Shown: positions 1 through 8,720 of the stretch, one piece after another
Layout: every line of letters starts with the position of its first letter
Position numbering within the stretch: position 1 is the first letter of the stretch
DNA from: Aurantibacillus circumpalustris
GTDB lineage: Bacteria; Bacteroidota; Bacteroidia; B-17B0; Aurantibacillaceae
Length of the DNA stretch: 64,000 nucleotides
Assembly: GCF_029625215.1 (NCBI RefSeq)
Contig: NZ_CP121197.1
Coordinates: 2,790,001-2,854,000 of the forward strand
Direction of reading: 5' to 3'
Notes under the pieces: generated by a model
What the model saw: the letters and a program-made list of their open reading frames with translations, nothing else
Told to the model about the DNA's origin: nothing
The model's database searches: none
Made by a program: the position numbers and the translations under genes

Positions 1-816
1 AGCTTTTTCATGAGGATTAATAGAATAGTGGAGGCCTTTTTCTTGGATATAAGTCATTAGTTCTTGTTTTGTTTCTCCATCACCAATGATAAACGCTTTA
101 ATTTTTTTGCTGGTATTTTTTACAACATACTCAATCGCATCTATAAATAAATAATGATTTTTAATGGGAGCAAGTCGTCCTATAATCCCAATTGCAATTT
201 CATCTTCCCCTAAAAAATACTTTGTACGAAAAGTTAACCTCTTTTCGTTTTTACTTTCCATGAACCTGTTTAAGTCAAACCCTAATGGAATTACCACCAT
301 TTTATTCGCGTCACAAATTTTGTGCAAGTCGCACAATTCCTTTTTTTGCACAGCACTTATAGCAACAATAGCTGTACTTTTTTTTGCTAAGTAACGTTCA
401 ATGTATTTAAAAATACCAGTTTTAAAACTTCCAAAATAACCATGAAAAACATGTCCGTGAAAAGTGTGAACCAATATTGGTACTTTACAATGAAAGGCTG
501 CCAATCTACCAATTGCCCCTGCTTTGCTAGCATGGGTATGAACAATGTCAGGCTTAAATTCTTTAATTATTTTTTTAATTTTTCTATAAGCAAAGTAATC
601 ACCAAAAGGATTTATACTTCTTCTGAGTTCGTAAATAATTTCCGGCTTAAGTTCTAACGAATGAGGTATGAATAGAGAACTTTCTTCTCCTTCTTCTTCA
701 GGACCACCTATCAAAAGAGTTTCGTATTTGTTAGGCAAATATTTACTCAGATAAGAAACATTATAACTAATTCCACCAAGGTTAAATCGATTTATAATAC
801 GAAGAACTTTTGTCAT
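1..816 (-). CDS. GT4-family glycosyltransferase, 3' end missing
   Basis: Reading the minus strand from the ATG at 816 gives 272 codons without a stop, ending at the window edge, so the C-terminus is missing. The N-terminal acceptor domain starts MTKVLRIINRFNLGG, with a glycine-rich loop typical of GT-B folds. HTHASKAGAIGRLAA follows, and the segment GIIGRLAPIKNH is the usual beginning of the GT4 donor-sugar domain. The EX7E nucleotide-sugar motif would lie outside the window. The family transfers sugars from activated donors during polysaccharide, LPS or glycoprotein assembly at the cytoplasmic face of the membrane. Substrate cannot be told. Plus-strand frames across this stretch are antisense shadows. 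Confidence 0.88.
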   Translation of the reverse strand, partial: MTKVLRIINRFNLGGISYNVSYLSKYLPNKYETLLIGGPEEEGEESSLFIPHSLELKPEIIYELRRSINPFGDYFAYRKIKKIIKEFKPDIVHTHASKAGAIGRLAAFHCKVPILVHTFHGHVFHGYFGSFKTGIFKYIERYLAKKSTAIVAISAVQKKELCDLHKICDANKMVVIPLGFDLNRFMESKNEKRLTFRTKYFLGEDEIAIGIIGRLAPIKNHYLFIDAIEYVVKNTSKKIKAFIIGDGETKQELMTYIQEKGLHYSINPHEKA

Positions 817-849
817 GAAGCTATTTTTAAAACAATTTAAAGAATCAAT

Positions 850-885
850 GGCTCTATTTAATCGATGAAGAGCCGTTTTTCGGCT
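850..885. other. Overlapping inverted repeats in leader region
   Basis: GGCTCT at 850-855 pairs with AGAGCC at 869-874, while AGCCG at 871-875 pairs with CGGCT at 881-885. The two stems share bases, so only one can form at a time. They lie in the untranslated leader of the minus-strand glycosyltransferase if the promoter at 907-914 is real. The 3' stem followed by T residues could also be a weak terminator. Confidence 0.35.
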
Positions 886-906
886 ATTAAAATAATTAAA
901 CTACTT

Positions 907-914
907 CAAACTTA
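907..914 (-). promoter_or_regulatory. Putative -7 box of glycosyltransferase gene
   Basis: On the minus strand these bases read TAAGTTTG, matching the Bacteroidota TAnnTTTG -7 consensus. It would give a leader of roughly 80 nt before the ATG at 816. No clear TTTG -33 element is at the expected distance. Confidence 0.35.
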
Positions 915-982
915 TTTTTTGTAAATATACTTTATTAGGTTGTTTAAATAATAATTAACTTAGACTTTCTTTTTTTTTGAAT

Positions 983-3900
983 ATGATTAAACAGATATAC
1001 TTCTTACTTTTAGCTTTGATCTTAAATCCACTAGTAGCTCAGCAACTAAGATTTAAGCACATTACTAACGAAGAGGGGCTTAGCACCAACTTTGTAAGAA
1101 CAATAACCCAAGATGAACTTGGATTTATGTGGTTCGGAACCCAAGATGGTTTAAACAAATATGATGGGAATCAAATAAAGGTTTTTAAAAATGATCCTAC
1201 AAATGAATATGCGCTTTCTTGCTCAGATGTTACTGCGCTTAGTGTTATAAAACCAAACCTTATGCTAGTTGGTACCCGCGAGGGTCTCAATTTTTTTGAT
1301 CCGGTAACTGAGAAATTCTCAAGTCTTCAAAAGGTGGATAGGCGTTTAAATTCGCATATAAACTCAATTTATAAATTAAACGAAAATAGTGCTTTAGTGG
1401 GAACTGAGGGAGGATTATTTATTCTTAATTTTTCTGATAAGTCTATCAAAAATCCTTATTTCAAAGTAGAAGAAAAAGTTAATGTCACATGCATCGAAAA
1501 AGTTAACGACGAGGTTTATGTGGGCACAATTAATCAAGGTTTATGGAAGCTCAAAAAAAATAATACTTTGGAAAGAGTAGAGTTCATTTCTCCTGATTAT
1601 TTAGATGTAGATATTAAAAAGCTAGAATCTATTACACACATTGGTAGTTATGCTGGAAAAATGTATATCGGAACTAACGGACAGGGTATTTTTAAAATTG
1701 ACAGACAGTTTGAGATTGAATCCAAGATTTCTTTTTCTAAACAGAATGAAGCCGCAAATCATATTAAAGATTTTGTAGTTCGTGATAATAAAATTTTCGC
1801 GTCAACAGGTTTTGGTATTATAGTCTACAATTTACTTAACGAAAGAGTAGATTTTTACACAAAACAAGATGCTCCTTTGTCATTAAACTCAAATATAACT
1901 AATTGTATTTTTAGTGATAATGAAAATAATTTTTGGATTGGTACAGATCAAGGCGGCATTAACATTTCATTTTTTAGATCACAAAAGTTTCCCAACTCAA
2001 CTTACAAATACGAAACCAATTTTGATAACATATACTCTTTTTGTGAAGATCACAAGGGATCAGTATTGCTTGGCGGTGCAAAAACCTTTCATGAACTTAA
2101 TCTTGAAACTGGCACCATAGTGCAACACAATAAAACATTCGAAAATTATACTATTCTATGTATAGCTAAAGAGTCAGAAAATATTTATTGGTTAGGCACA
2201 TCTGGAAATGGCTTACTTCGATATGATAAGTCTACAAAAAAAGCAAAAACAATTGTAAACAGTGATGTAGCTAAAACCTTACTTTGTCTAATGATAAAAG
2301 GCGAAAATCTTTACGCAGGTTCGGCTGGTGATGGCCTCTTTATTATAAATTTAAAATCACTCGAACTGCAGCAATTTACTGAGAAGGATGGTTTACCCGG
2401 AATTAGAATCAATACAATTTTTTCAGACTCTAAAAATAATGTTTGGTTAGGTTTTACTGATGTTGGATTAGTTAAAATGAAAGGTTTTGACCAAGACGGT
2501 AAATTAACAATCCTAAAAACCTATACAAATAAAGGAAAGCTTGGCGATATTACTTCCAATATGGTTCTTGGTATTAATGAGGATAAAGGAGGGAACATAT
2601 GGGCAGCTACATCAACAGGTCTAAGTAAATTATTACCGAACAATACTTTTTATAATTTTTATTCAAAAGACGGTCTTGCGAGCACATACCTCCATTCAAT
2701 TTTAAAGGATAGCGTTAATAATTTTTGGATGAGTTCAAACGCCGGCATAATTCGCTTTAATCCAATGTTACCCGAAAAAGAAATCGCCTTTAAAAACTAT
2801 AATATTAAAGATGGTTTACTAAATACAGAATACAACAGGGGTGCTGCCTATGTTTCGGAATCAGGATTGATGTATTTTGGAGGAAACAAAGGGTTTAATG
2901 TATTCAGACCCTCAAGCATTAAAGACAATTTGCATGTGCCGCAAGCTTATGTAATTGGATATAAAAGATCGGGTACTGATGTTATTATGGATACCCTCAT
3001 TACCTACAAAAAGTACTTAAATCTAGATTGGAGAGAAAATTATTTTCAATTTGAACTTGTGGCAATGGATTATAGCGATCCAACTAAAAATAAATTTAGA
3101 TATATGTTGGAAGGTTACGATAATGATTGGTCAGCGCCAACTAATGTTCGTTATGTTTCATATACGCAGCTGCCAGGCGGAGAGTATACATTTAAATTAA
3201 AAGCAGCAAACAACGATGGTATTTGGAATGATAAAGCCTTTGAGATAGGAATTAAAATTATCCCTCCATTTTGGAAAACCAAAGCGTTTTATCTCATGAT
3301 ACTGATTGTTAGTCTTGGATTAATTTATTTCTACACCCAGTATAGAACTCGGGCGATGAAAAAGGAAAATAAAATACTTGAAAATAAAGTCGCAGAGCGT
3401 ACCAAAGAATTGGAAGAAAAAAATCGGGATATTATGGGCAGTATTCAATATGCTAAACGTATTCAAGAAGCCATTTTACCGTCAAAGGATAATATTTATA
3501 AAAAACTGAAAAAAGTGTTTATTCTCTACCAGCCTAAGGATATTGTTAGTGGTGATTTTTATTGGTTTGCTGAAGAAAATGGCTTTAAAATATTTGCAGT
3601 AGTAGATTGCACGGGTCACGGAGTGCCAGGTGCATTTATGAGCATGATCGGTCATAATCTTTTGCATCAAATCGTTTTAGAAAAAGGTGTCACAGATCCT
3701 GGAGCCATATTAGATCATCTTCATAAAGGTGTTCAGGAAGCTCTTCGTCAGGGTCATAATGAAGTTACTACCAATGATGGAATGGATGTATCCATAATAG
3801 CCATCAATGATATTAAAAGAGAAATCAGATGGGCGGGAGCTAACCGGCCATTGGTTTTGGTTAACGCGAATGGAGAACTTTCAAGATTTGAAGGAAACAA

Positions 3901-4186
3901 ATTCCCTATCGGAGGAGCGCAATATGATGTTGATAGAAAGTTTACAACGCATTCAGTAAATCCCGAGAAAGTATCTATGGCCTATATGTTTTCAGATGGT
4001 TATGCAGATCAATTTGGAGGTGAAAAGGGTAAAAAATTCATGGTAAAACGCTTTCATGATCTTTTAGGGAATATTCATTTGAAAGATGCAGAACAACAAA
4101 GAAATGAGCTAAAAAACAATTTTGAACAATGGAGATTAAATCACGAACAAGTCGATGATGTTTTAATCGTAGGAATCGAAATTTAA
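983..4186 (+). CDS. Sensor protein: two-component propeller, Y_Y_Y, SpoIIE phosphatase
   Basis: 1067 residues. A TTG lies two codons upstream, but ATG 983 gives a clean signal peptide (MIKQIYFLLLALILNPLVAQ). About residues 20-640 hold repeated propeller blades of the two-component-regulator type (GFMWFGTQDGLNKYDG, NNFWIGTDQGG). A Y_Y_Y domain follows (about 660-755), then one membrane helix (about 768-788), a coiled coil, the segment SIQYAKRIQEAILPS, and a cytoplasmic SpoIIE/PP2C serine phosphatase domain (about 845-1067). The metal-binding aspartates lie in DIVSGDFYW, DCTGHGVPGAF, NDGMDV and FSDGYADQFGG. Such proteins pass an envelope signal to a cytoplasmic phosphatase. The SiaB- and SiaC-like genes downstream suggest phospho-SiaC as substrate (inference). 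The ligand is unknown. Confidence 0.9.
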   Translation: MIKQIYFLLLALILNPLVAQQLRFKHITNEEGLSTNFVRTITQDELGFMWFGTQDGLNKYDGNQIKVFKNDPTNEYALSCSDVTALSVIKPNLMLVGTREGLNFFDPVTEKFSSLQKVDRRLNSHINSIYKLNENSALVGTEGGLFILNFSDKSIKNPYFKVEEKVNVTCIEKVNDEVYVGTINQGLWKLKKNNTLERVEFISPDYLDVDIKKLESITHIGSYAGKMYIGTNGQGIFKIDRQFEIESKISFSKQNEAANHIKDFVVRDNKIFASTGFGIIVYNLLNERVDFYTKQDAPLSLNSNITNCIFSDNENNFWIGTDQGGINISFFRSQKFPNSTYKYETNFDNIYSFCEDHKGSVLLGGAKTFHELNLETGTIVQHNKTFENYTILCIAKESENIYWLGTSGNGLLRYDKSTKKAKTIVNSDVAKTLLCLMIKGENLYAGSAGDGLFIINLKSLELQQFTEKDGLPGIRINTIFSDSKNNVWLGFTDVGLVKMKGFDQDGKLTILKTYTNKGKLGDITSNMVLGINEDKGGNIWAATSTGLSKLLPNNTFYNFYSKDGLASTYLHSILKDSVNNFWMSSNAGIIRFNPMLPEKEIAFKNYNIKDGLLNTEYNRGAAYVSESGLMYFGGNKGFNVFRPSSIKDNLHVPQAYVIGYKRSGTDVIMDTLITYKKYLNLDWRENYFQFELVAMDYSDPTKNKFRYMLEGYDNDWSAPTNVRYVSYTQLPGGEYTFKLKAANNDGIWNDKAFEIGIKIIPPFWKTKAFYLMILIVSLGLIYFYTQYRTRAMKKENKILENKVAERTKELEEKNRDIMGSIQYAKRIQEAILPSKDNIYKKLKKVFILYQPKDIVSGDFYWFAEENGFKIFAVVDCTGHGVPGAFMSMIGHNLLHQIVLEKGVTDPGAILDHLHKGVQEALRQGHNEVTTNDGMDVSIIAINDIKREIRWAGANRPLVLVNANGELSRFEGNKFPIGGAQYDVDRKFTTHSVNPEKVSMAYMFSDGYADQFGGEKGKKFMVKRFHDLLGNIHLKDAEQQRNELKNNFEQWRLNHEQVDDVLIVGIEI

Positions 4187-4196
4187 ATTTATTTAT

Positions 4197-4204
4197 TATA
4201 TTTG
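4197..4204 (+). promoter_or_regulatory. -7 box (TATATTTG)
   Basis: Exact match to TAnnTTTG, 41 nt before the ATG of the lipoprotein gene at 4246. It suggests the lipoprotein-siaB-siaC stretch can be transcribed independently of the upstream sensor gene. Confidence 0.5.
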
Positions 4205-4245
4205 TCGATATAATTCCTACTTTAGTCTGTTAAAAAGCCCATTTG

Positions 4246-5004
4246 ATGATAAAATCCCCTCAGATTATCTTATTTTTAGGAAGTTTAGTAACCTTAATTT
4301 TCACCAACTGTAGCAAAAAGGAAACATTGGAAGTAGATAATGAATCTCAGTCTGTTGTTGATTATGCAATTGCAGATCAGGAATTCATGGGCTTGATTTC
4401 TGCAGCCTCAATAGGTGCATTGCAATTTACAGTTACAGGTGTGCAAAATTTCACGCATATCATTAATGCCCAGTCAATGCCCGACGGAAAAGAAAGATCT
4501 GGTAGAATTAATATCAGTCGCATTACGCAGTCAAAAACACCAGGTTCACAAATGGTCTTTAAAATGGACAACTGTTGGGCTTCTGCAATTAATTATACCT
4601 GTGATAGCATCATCGTAACAACAACCGAATCGAATAATGATTTCACAAACTTTCATGTAGTATTAGTAAATGGTAGCTGTAAAACCTCCGACTTCACTAT
4701 AAAGTATAAATTCGACAGAACATTTATCCTTTACGCAAATGGCGACTCTGGCGGTTCCTATCCCTTAACGTATGTATATGGAAGTGCTTCAGGAACGAAT
4801 CGAAGTAATGGCGGTTTTTCTACAAGTGTTGCACAAGGCACTTGGTTGGTAAAGCGCGCAAATTGTGCATATATTAATTCGGGTACAATGGAATTAACCC
4901 CTGATGGCTTTAAAACGAGGACTATTAATTTTGGAGATGGTACTTGTGATGATCAAGCAACTTTTACTGTTAAAGAAAATACTGTGGCATTTAAATTAAA
5001 ATAA
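4246..5004 (+). CDS. Hypothetical lipoprotein
   Basis: 252 residues. ATG 4246 is preferred to the TTG one codon upstream. A hydrophobic signal peptide ends in IFTNC followed by SKKE, a signal-peptidase-II type site, so the mature protein should be a lipidated envelope protein. The remainder is predicted mostly beta strand with four or more cysteines and no recognised domain. It shares a loose plan with the lipoproteins at 19702 and 20786 (KK-rich start after the lipid cysteine, beta-rich body, Cys near the C-terminus), but no convincing alignment can be claimed by eye. It lies between the sensor phosphatase and the SiaB-like kinase, so it could be an envelope partner of that pathway. Confidence 0.75.
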   Translation: MIKSPQIILFLGSLVTLIFTNCSKKETLEVDNESQSVVDYAIADQEFMGLISAASIGALQFTVTGVQNFTHIINAQSMPDGKERSGRINISRITQSKTPGSQMVFKMDNCWASAINYTCDSIIVTTTESNNDFTNFHVVLVNGSCKTSDFTIKYKFDRTFILYANGDSGGSYPLTYVYGSASGTNRSNGGFSTSVAQGTWLVKRANCAYINSGTMELTPDGFKTRTINFGDGTCDDQATFTVKENTVAFKLK

Positions 5005-5039
5005 TATATTTACAGCAAATTAAAACTAACTATTCCATA

Positions 5040-5588
5040 GTGGACGTTTTCGATATATACGATAAGATGGAACGCAATAATATTTTGCTATCCTTCAAAG
5101 GAGAAATTACATCTGATTTATTAACGTCTATTCTTCAAATAATGGAGAATAAAATGGATAATATGCAGGAAGAGCCTAAGATGAAGAAAAAGGTTTACAA
5201 TGTTTTAGTTGAATGCCTTCAAAATTTATATCATCACCTCGATGAGATCACTGAAGTAGACTCCGAAAAAATTAGATCAGCAATTTTCACTATAGGTAAA
5301 ATCGATAATAAATATTCAATCATTACTGGAAATTATATTTTGAATGAAAATATAAATGGTCTAAGAGCCAGACTTGACGAGGTTAACTCACTAAGTAAAG
5401 AAGAACTGAAAGAATATTACAAAAGGGTTTTAAATAACGGTGAAATGTCGCTTAAAGGTGGGGGTGGTTTAGGCATGATAGATATTGCGAGAAAAACAGG
5501 AGAAAAATTAGAATATAATTTTTTGGAAATTGACAATAAAGTTTCTTTCTTTACACTTAATATAAAAGTATCAAATCAACAAAATTAA
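5040..5588 (+). CDS. SiaB-like protein kinase
   Basis: 182 residues from a GTG start, giving MDVFDIYDKMERNNILLSFK, which fits the usual N-terminus of the family; the next ATG (5067) would remove it. KKKVYNVLVECLQNLYHH resembles the N-box helix of GHKL ATPases and GGGGLGMIDIARKTG the glycine-rich ATP-lid region. In Pseudomonas, SiaB is a GHKL-type kinase that phosphorylates SiaC, opposed by the SpoIIE-type phosphatase SiaA. The SiaC-like gene starts 12 nt after this stop and a SpoIIE sensor lies upstream, so the same three roles are present. A diguanylate cyclase (SiaD) is not visible here. Confidence 0.82.
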   Translation: MDVFDIYDKMERNNILLSFKGEITSDLLTSILQIMENKMDNMQEEPKMKKKVYNVLVECLQNLYHHLDEITEVDSEKIRSAIFTIGKIDNKYSIITGNYILNENINGLRARLDEVNSLSKEELKEYYKRVLNNGEMSLKGGGGLGMIDIARKTGEKLEYNFLEIDNKVSFFTLNIKVSNQQN

Positions 5589-5600
5589 AAATTTATAATT

Positions 5601-5981
5601 ATGGAAAAATATTCTATTGAAGGCACACCAAAAACACCAAGCATTAACTTTGACTTGAATGGTGGGGTTCTAGAAGTAAAAGGGCGTTCAATTCCAGAAA
5701 ATTCGATTGAATTTTACAAGCCTTTGGTTGATGCATTAGACAAGTATGCTAGCGCTGCAAAGCCTGCAACTACTGTTAATGTTCAATTGGAATATTTTAA
5801 CACCTCCTCTTCAAAATGTATTCTTGATGTTTTCAAAAAATTAGAAGGTATTAATAAAGGTGGAAGTGCTGTTACTATTAATTGGCATTATGAGGAAGAT
5901 GATGAAGATATGTTGGAAGCTGGTGAAGACTATCAAGCCATTATAAATGTGCCATTCAAAATGATTATGGTTAACGAATAA
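5601..5981 (+). CDS. SiaC-like regulatory phosphoprotein (DUF1987 family)
   Basis: 126 residues, the usual family length. It starts with [12 protein letters not shown], typical of DUF1987/SiaC proteins, and has the central segment [14 protein letters not shown]. In P. aeruginosa SiaC the phosphorylated residue is Thr68 in the equivalent YFNTSS motif. Here the threonine is also residue 68, so the phospho-acceptor appears kept. It is probably phosphorylated by the adjacent SiaB-like kinase and dephosphorylated by a SpoIIE protein. The partner it controls is unknown, as no siaD lies nearby. A terminator follows within 20 nt of the stop, so this is the last gene of the unit. Confidence 0.88.
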   Translation: MEKYSIEGTPKTPSINFDLNGGVLEVKGRSIPENSIEFYKPLVDALDKYASAAKPATTVNVQLEYFNTSSSKCILDVFKKLEGINKGGSAVTINWHYEEDDEDMLEAGEDYQAIINVPFKMIMVNE

Positions 5982-6000
5982 AAATTTATTTTTCATATTT

Positions 6001-6028
6001 AAACCCTGCCTTTTGGCGGGGTTTTTTT
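6001..6028 (+). terminator. Rho-independent terminator after siaC-like gene
   Basis: AAACCCTGCC and GGCGGGGTTT form a 10-bp stem with one G-T pair and a TTTT loop, followed by T residues. The T-rich tail runs into the -7 box of fbaB. Confidence 0.85.
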
Positions 6029-6030
6029 AT

Positions 6031-6038
6031 TATATTTG
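6031..6038 (+). promoter_or_regulatory. -7 box of fbaB (TATATTTG)
   Basis: Exact TAnnTTTG match, 23 nt before the fbaB ATG. A start site about 7 nt downstream would lie after an upstream in-frame ORF start at 6013, which rules out that earlier start. Confidence 0.6.
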
Positions 6039-6060
6039 TCTCCCTTTTAAAAGTAAAAAC

Positions 6061-7116
6061 ATGTCAACCAAAATATCAGAATTATTAGGCTCTAATGCCG
6101 ATAACTTATTAAATCATACTTGTAAAACAATTTCAAAAGACCTAATTCATTTGCCGGGCAACGACTTTGTAGATCGCATGTTTGCGCCTTCTAACCGCAA
6201 TCCGCAGGTATTAAGAAGTTTAAATCAATTATATAATACAGGAAGATTAGCTGGTACAGGTTACATGAGTATTTTACCAGTTGATCAAGGAATAGAGCAT
6301 AGTGCAGGAGCAAGCTTTGCTCCAAACCCACTTTATTTTGATAGCGAAAATATTGTTAAACTTGCTTTAGAAGGTGGTTGTAATGCAGTTGCATCTACTT
6401 TTGGAGTACTAGGATCTGTGGCAAGAAAGTATGCGCATAAAATCCCTTTTATTGTGAAAATTAATCACAACGAATTTCTTTCTTATCCAAACAAATTTGA
6501 TCAAATTATGTTTGGTTCTGTTGAAGATGCCTGGAATATGGGTGCTGTTGCGATAGGAGCGACAATTTATTTTGGTTCACCTGAATCTGGAAGACAAATT
6601 GTTGAAGTAGCGCAAGCTTTTGATCGCGCCCATGAACTAGGAATGGCAACAATACTTTGGTGTTATACACGTAACAATGCCTTTAAAAAAGATGGAGTTG
6701 ATTACCATACTGCGGCAGACTTATCTTCTCAAGCAAATCATTTAGGAGTAACTATACAAGCAGATATTATTAAACAAAAGCTTTCAGATAAAAATGGTGG
6801 TTACACAGCACTAAATTTTGGTAAAACTCACCCAAAAGTATATTCAGAATTAACAACCGATCACCCTATTGATCTTTGCCGTTATCAAGTAGCCAACTGC
6901 TACATGGGACGCATGGGATTAATTAATAGTGGCGGTGAAAGTAAAGGTGCAAGCGATCTTGCAGAAGCTGTAACAACAGCAGTAATTAATAAGCGTGCCG
7001 GTGGACAGGGGTTGATAAGTGGACGAAAAGCTTTTCAAAAACCAGTTAAAGAAGGCGTAACTTTACTAAATACAATTCAAGACGTTTACTTAGATAAGAA
7101 AATTACAATAGCTTAA
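6061..7116 (+). CDS. fbaB: Class I fructose-bisphosphate aldolase
   Basis: 351 residues and colinear with E. coli FbaB from start to end: [19 protein letters not shown], then [31 protein letters not shown] and the C-terminal [12 protein letters not shown]. FbaB cleaves fructose 1,6-bisphosphate to dihydroxyacetone phosphate and glyceraldehyde 3-phosphate through a Schiff base; Lys238 in ADIIKQK is the likely Schiff-base lysine. The enzyme is cytoplasmic and acts in glycolysis and gluconeogenesis. ATG 6061 is chosen because the upstream extension overlaps the terminator and promoter and is not conserved. Confidence 0.95.
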   Translation: MSTKISELLGSNADNLLNHTCKTISKDLIHLPGNDFVDRMFAPSNRNPQVLRSLNQLYNTGRLAGTGYMSILPVDQGIEHSAGASFAPNPLYFDSENIVKLALEGGCNAVASTFGVLGSVARKYAHKIPFIVKINHNEFLSYPNKFDQIMFGSVEDAWNMGAVAIGATIYFGSPESGRQIVEVAQAFDRAHELGMATILWCYTRNNAFKKDGVDYHTAADLSSQANHLGVTIQADIIKQKLSDKNGGYTALNFGKTHPKVYSELTTDHPIDLCRYQVANCYMGRMGLINSGGESKGASDLAEAVTTAVINKRAGGQGLISGRKAFQKPVKEGVTLLNTIQDVYLDKKITIA

Positions 7117-7125
7117 GAAATGTTA

Positions 7126-7181
7126 ATCCGACAGCTATCGGATGAGAAATTATAAATGTTGAATCAAAACATTTATAATTT
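7126..7181. repeat. Two inverted repeats between fbaB and accD
   Basis: ATCCGA (7126-7131) pairs with TCGGAT (7138-7143). A second perfect 14-bp inverted repeat has arms at 7147-7160 and 7168-7181 around a 7-nt loop. The following bases repeat the word ATTTATAATTT. They may act as a weak terminator or processing site; no T-run typical of an intrinsic terminator follows. Confidence 0.5.
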
Positions 7182-7207
7182 ACAATTTATAATTTATAAT
7201 TTCAAAG

Positions 7208-8053
7208 ATGGGTTGGTTTAAAAGACTTAAAGAAGGTATAACAACATCTACCAAAGAGAAGAAGGAAACACCAGAAGGCCTTTGGTATAAATGCCCTTCT
7301 TGTAAAAAAATTCACACAGTTCAAGATCATACAGCAAATAAATATGTTTGTTCTGATTGTGGATACCACGAAAAAATAGGAAGTAAAGAATATTTCGAGG
7401 TTATTTTCGACGATAATCAATTCACTGAGCTTAACGAAAATCTAGTAAGTGGCGATCCCCTTGATTTTTCAGACACTAAAAAATACACGGATAGGTTAAC
7501 TGACACAATCAGAAAAACAAATTTAAAAGATGCTCTTCGTAGTGCATATGGTAAAGTAAATGGTCAGGATTTGGTTATTTGCTGTATGGATTTCGGTTTT
7601 ATAGGAGGTAGCATGGGTAGTGTAGTTGGAGAAAAAATTTCGAGATCAATAGACTACTGTATAAAAACAAAAACACCCTTGCTCATTATTTCAAAAAGCG
7701 GTGGTGCACGAATGATGGAAGCTGCCTTCTCACTTATGCAAATGGCAAAAACATCCGCTAAATTAAGTCAATTAGCACAGCATAAAATACCTTACATTTC
7801 TTTATTAACTGATCCAACAACGGGTGGTGTAACTGCGAGCTATGCCATGTTAGGCGATCTTAATATAGCTGAACCAGGCTCTCTTATTGGATTTGCCGGA
7901 CCGCGTGTCGTTAAAGAAACAATTGGCAAAGATCTCCCGAAAGGCTTTCAAACTGCTGAGTTTGTGCTTGAACACGGTTTTTTAGACAAAATTATTTCTC
8001 GCGGAGAACTCAAAGAAAAGCTTTCGGCTCTTCTTAAAATGTTCAAAGACTAA
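7208..8053 (+). CDS. accD: Acetyl-CoA carboxylase carboxyltransferase subunit beta
   Basis: 281 residues, normal for AccD. The N-terminal zinc ribbon has Cys29, Cys32, Cys48 and Cys51 (CPSC...CSDC). The crotonase-fold carboxyltransferase core includes [20 protein letters not shown], then [16 protein letters not shown] and [12 protein letters not shown]. With AccA it transfers the carboxyl group from biotin-BCCP to acetyl-CoA to make malonyl-CoA, the first step of fatty-acid synthesis, in the cytoplasm. accA is not in the window. The gene lies 91 nt after fbaB, separated by inverted repeats. Confidence 0.97.
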   Translation: MGWFKRLKEGITTSTKEKKETPEGLWYKCPSCKKIHTVQDHTANKYVCSDCGYHEKIGSKEYFEVIFDDNQFTELNENLVSGDPLDFSDTKKYTDRLTDTIRKTNLKDALRSAYGKVNGQDLVICCMDFGFIGGSMGSVVGEKISRSIDYCIKTKTPLLIISKSGGARMMEAAFSLMQMAKTSAKLSQLAQHKIPYISLLTDPTTGGVTASYAMLGDLNIAEPGSLIGFAGPRVVKETIGKDLPKGFQTAEFVLEHGFLDKIISRGELKEKLSALLKMFKD

Positions 8054-8078
8054 CAACTATTTCCGGTTTTTAGTTAAT

Positions 8079-8095
8079 TTATTGAATTTCAATAA
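8079..8095. repeat. Palindrome upstream of the ECF sigma promoter
   Basis: TTATTGAA, one T, then TTCAATAA: perfect 8-bp arms, about 30 bp upstream of the -7 box of the sigma gene. It could be an operator or part of the accD 3' end; nothing decides between these. Confidence 0.4.
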
Positions 8096-8126
8096 GGTAG
8101 ATCTATTTATTTACCCAACTTTTGCT

Positions 8127-8134
8127 TATCTTTA
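8127..8134 (+). promoter_or_regulatory. Putative -7 box of ECF sigma operon (TATCTTTA)
   Basis: TAnnTTTA variant of the Bacteroidota -7 consensus, 30 nt before the ATG at 8165. Confidence 0.45.
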
Positions 8135-8164
8135 TTCGTATAAGTTTAAAGATACTAAGTAATT

Positions 8165-8716
8165 ATGGATATTCAGCCTAAACTCATTGCATTGTGCATT
8201 AAGCAGGACCGAAAGGCTGAGTATGAGCTGTATAAAATTACCTATAGTTATTTAATGAGTATTTGTATGCGTTATTCTAGAGACAAAGATATTGCCTCTG
8301 AATCGCTAAATATGGGCTTCCTTAAAATATTAAAAAATCTAACAAGTTATAAACCTGAAGTTCCTTTCAAATCATGGATTCGCCGGGTAATGGTGAATAC
8401 ACTTATTGATGAGTATAGAAAGAATAAAAAAGAACGTGAAAGAATAACCTACGTTGAGAATTATTACGATAACTCTGATTTTTCAGATGTAAACGAAGCC
8501 TTAAGTCGAATAAATTATAAGCAGATTTTAGTACAAATTAATCTGTTACCAGAGGCTACAAAAAAAGTATTTAATCTATTTGCTATTGATGGTTATTCGC
8601 ATAAGGAGATAGGTGAAATGCTTGGTATTAGTGAGGGAACCTCGAAATGGCACTTAAATGCTGCGAGGCAAAAATTAAAAGAATATATTGAAAATAGTGT
8701 ATTAACTAGAATATAA
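8165..8716 (+). CDS. ECF-type RNA polymerase sigma factor
   Basis: 183 residues. Region 2 spans about residues 10-90 (YLMSICMRYSRDKDIASES, then FKSWIRRVMVNTLIDEYRK). Region 4 spans about 115-178 and ends in a helix-turn-helix, YSHKEIGEMLGISEGTSKWH. There is no sigma region 1 or 3, as usual for ECF factors. It would direct RNA polymerase to a small set of promoters. The next gene starts 4 nt after its stop and encodes a protein with an anti-sigma-like N-terminus, so the pair should form a signalling unit. The signal and regulon are unknown. Confidence 0.92.
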   Translation: MDIQPKLIALCIKQDRKAEYELYKITYSYLMSICMRYSRDKDIASESLNMGFLKILKNLTSYKPEVPFKSWIRRVMVNTLIDEYRKNKKERERITYVENYYDNSDFSDVNEALSRINYKQILVQINLLPEATKKVFNLFAIDGYSHKEIGEMLGISEGTSKWHLNAARQKLKEYIENSVLTRI

Positions 8717-8720
8717 AAAC

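Noticed and set aside
164-657. Two plus-strand ORFs near the left edge
   Set aside because: They lie antisense to an uninterrupted 272-codon glycosyltransferase frame with clear GT4 motifs.
4246-5004. Lipoprotein as a third paralog of the 19702/20786 pair
   Set aside because: Similar general plan, but no shared sequence block convincing by eye.
7147-7201. AT-rich inverted repeats as an insertion-sequence end or att site
   Set aside because: No transposase or integrase gene nearby and no second copy flanking a segment.
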